Assembly: GCA_021161055.1 (NCBI GenBank)
Contig: JAGHBI010000045.1
Location: forward strand, 1-21,962
Length of the DNA: 21,962 nucleotides
Direction of reading: 5' to 3'
Source of the DNA: Candidatus Iainarchaeum sp.
Lineage (GTDB): Archaea > Iainarchaeota > Iainarchaeia > Iainarchaeales > DTGL01
Made by a program: the position numbers and the translations under genes. Shown one piece after another: positions 21,945 through 21,962 of this stretch; the stretch's first letter is position 1; each line of letters begins with the position of its first letter. Below the pieces are notes generated by a model that saw nothing but the letters and a program-made list of their open reading frames with translations, was not told where the DNA came from and did no database searches.

Positions 21945-21962
21945 CTTTCTTATATTATTTTA

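Noticed and set aside
1..21962. CRISPR arrays, rRNA genes, insertion sequences
   Set aside because: No regularly spaced repeats, no rRNA-like conserved blocks, no transposase and no terminal inverted repeats were seen on either strand.

Overview
This window looks like an archaeal chromosome segment. Evidence: a tRNA-Trp gene interrupted by a 94-nt intron after the anticodon, an archaeal-type valyl-tRNA synthetase, and a TrmJ-type SPOUT methyltransferase. Several TATA boxes sit about 24-32 bases upstream of start codons (leaderless or near-leaderless transcription), and many genes are small membrane-anchored proteins of unknown function. The compact layout (touching or overlapping convergent genes, no gap over 300 bases) and many orphan surface proteins fit a small-genome archaeon, possibly of the DPANN group. 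That lineage is an inference, not something the sequence proves.

Layout. 1-718: 3' end of a multi-membrane-span protein resembling the C-terminus of DUF2207 proteins. 856-2169: Nramp-like cation transporter with non-canonical metal-site motifs. 2181-4116 (minus): DUF1704/MATCAP-type predicted zinc peptidase and uracil phosphoribosyltransferase, each with its own promoter. 4236-7305: valS, overlapped by an RNase HII/HIII-like gene with an N-terminal TBP-like domain and a missing C-terminal end. 7295-7777 (minus): small membrane-anchored coiled-coil protein. 7847-10327: an exported, Cys-rich alkaline-phosphatase-superfamily enzyme, then a DUF84 inosine/xanthosine triphosphatase and an arginase/agmatinase-type ureohydrolase one base apart. 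10421-11194: a degenerate receiver-like protein. 11245-12384: a DRG/Obg-like P-loop protein with a TGS domain. 12375-14532 (minus): two overlapping genes for exported proteins with C-terminal anchors. 14588-15295: trmJ. 15332-16990: a lipoprotein. 17018-17184: tRNA-Trp(CCA) with intron. 17245-18180: a DUF4190-like membrane protein with a GATase/ThuA-like outer domain. 18301-20667: a large PKD/Ig-like surface protein with a coiled-coil and proline-rich cytoplasmic tail. 20668-21903 (minus): a PIN-domain protein immediately downstream of an all-helical protein.

Themes. One is RNA and translation: valS, trmJ, tRNA-Trp, an RNase H-like protein, a TGS GTPase-like protein and a PIN protein. The other is the cell envelope: at least six exported or anchored proteins with no recognised role. 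The most interesting signal is inside the tRNA-Trp intron. It carries an 8-nt stretch complementary to the anticodon loop, placed exactly five bases upstream of a box-D-like CCGA, so a C/D-guide reading would target wobble C34. This is the modification known to be guided by tRNA-Trp introns of other archaea. The boxes are degenerate and no 5' box C is seen, so this is a strong hint rather than a demonstrated guide RNA. A 20-nt exact repeat starts at the last base of this tRNA and recurs 1,046 bases downstream.
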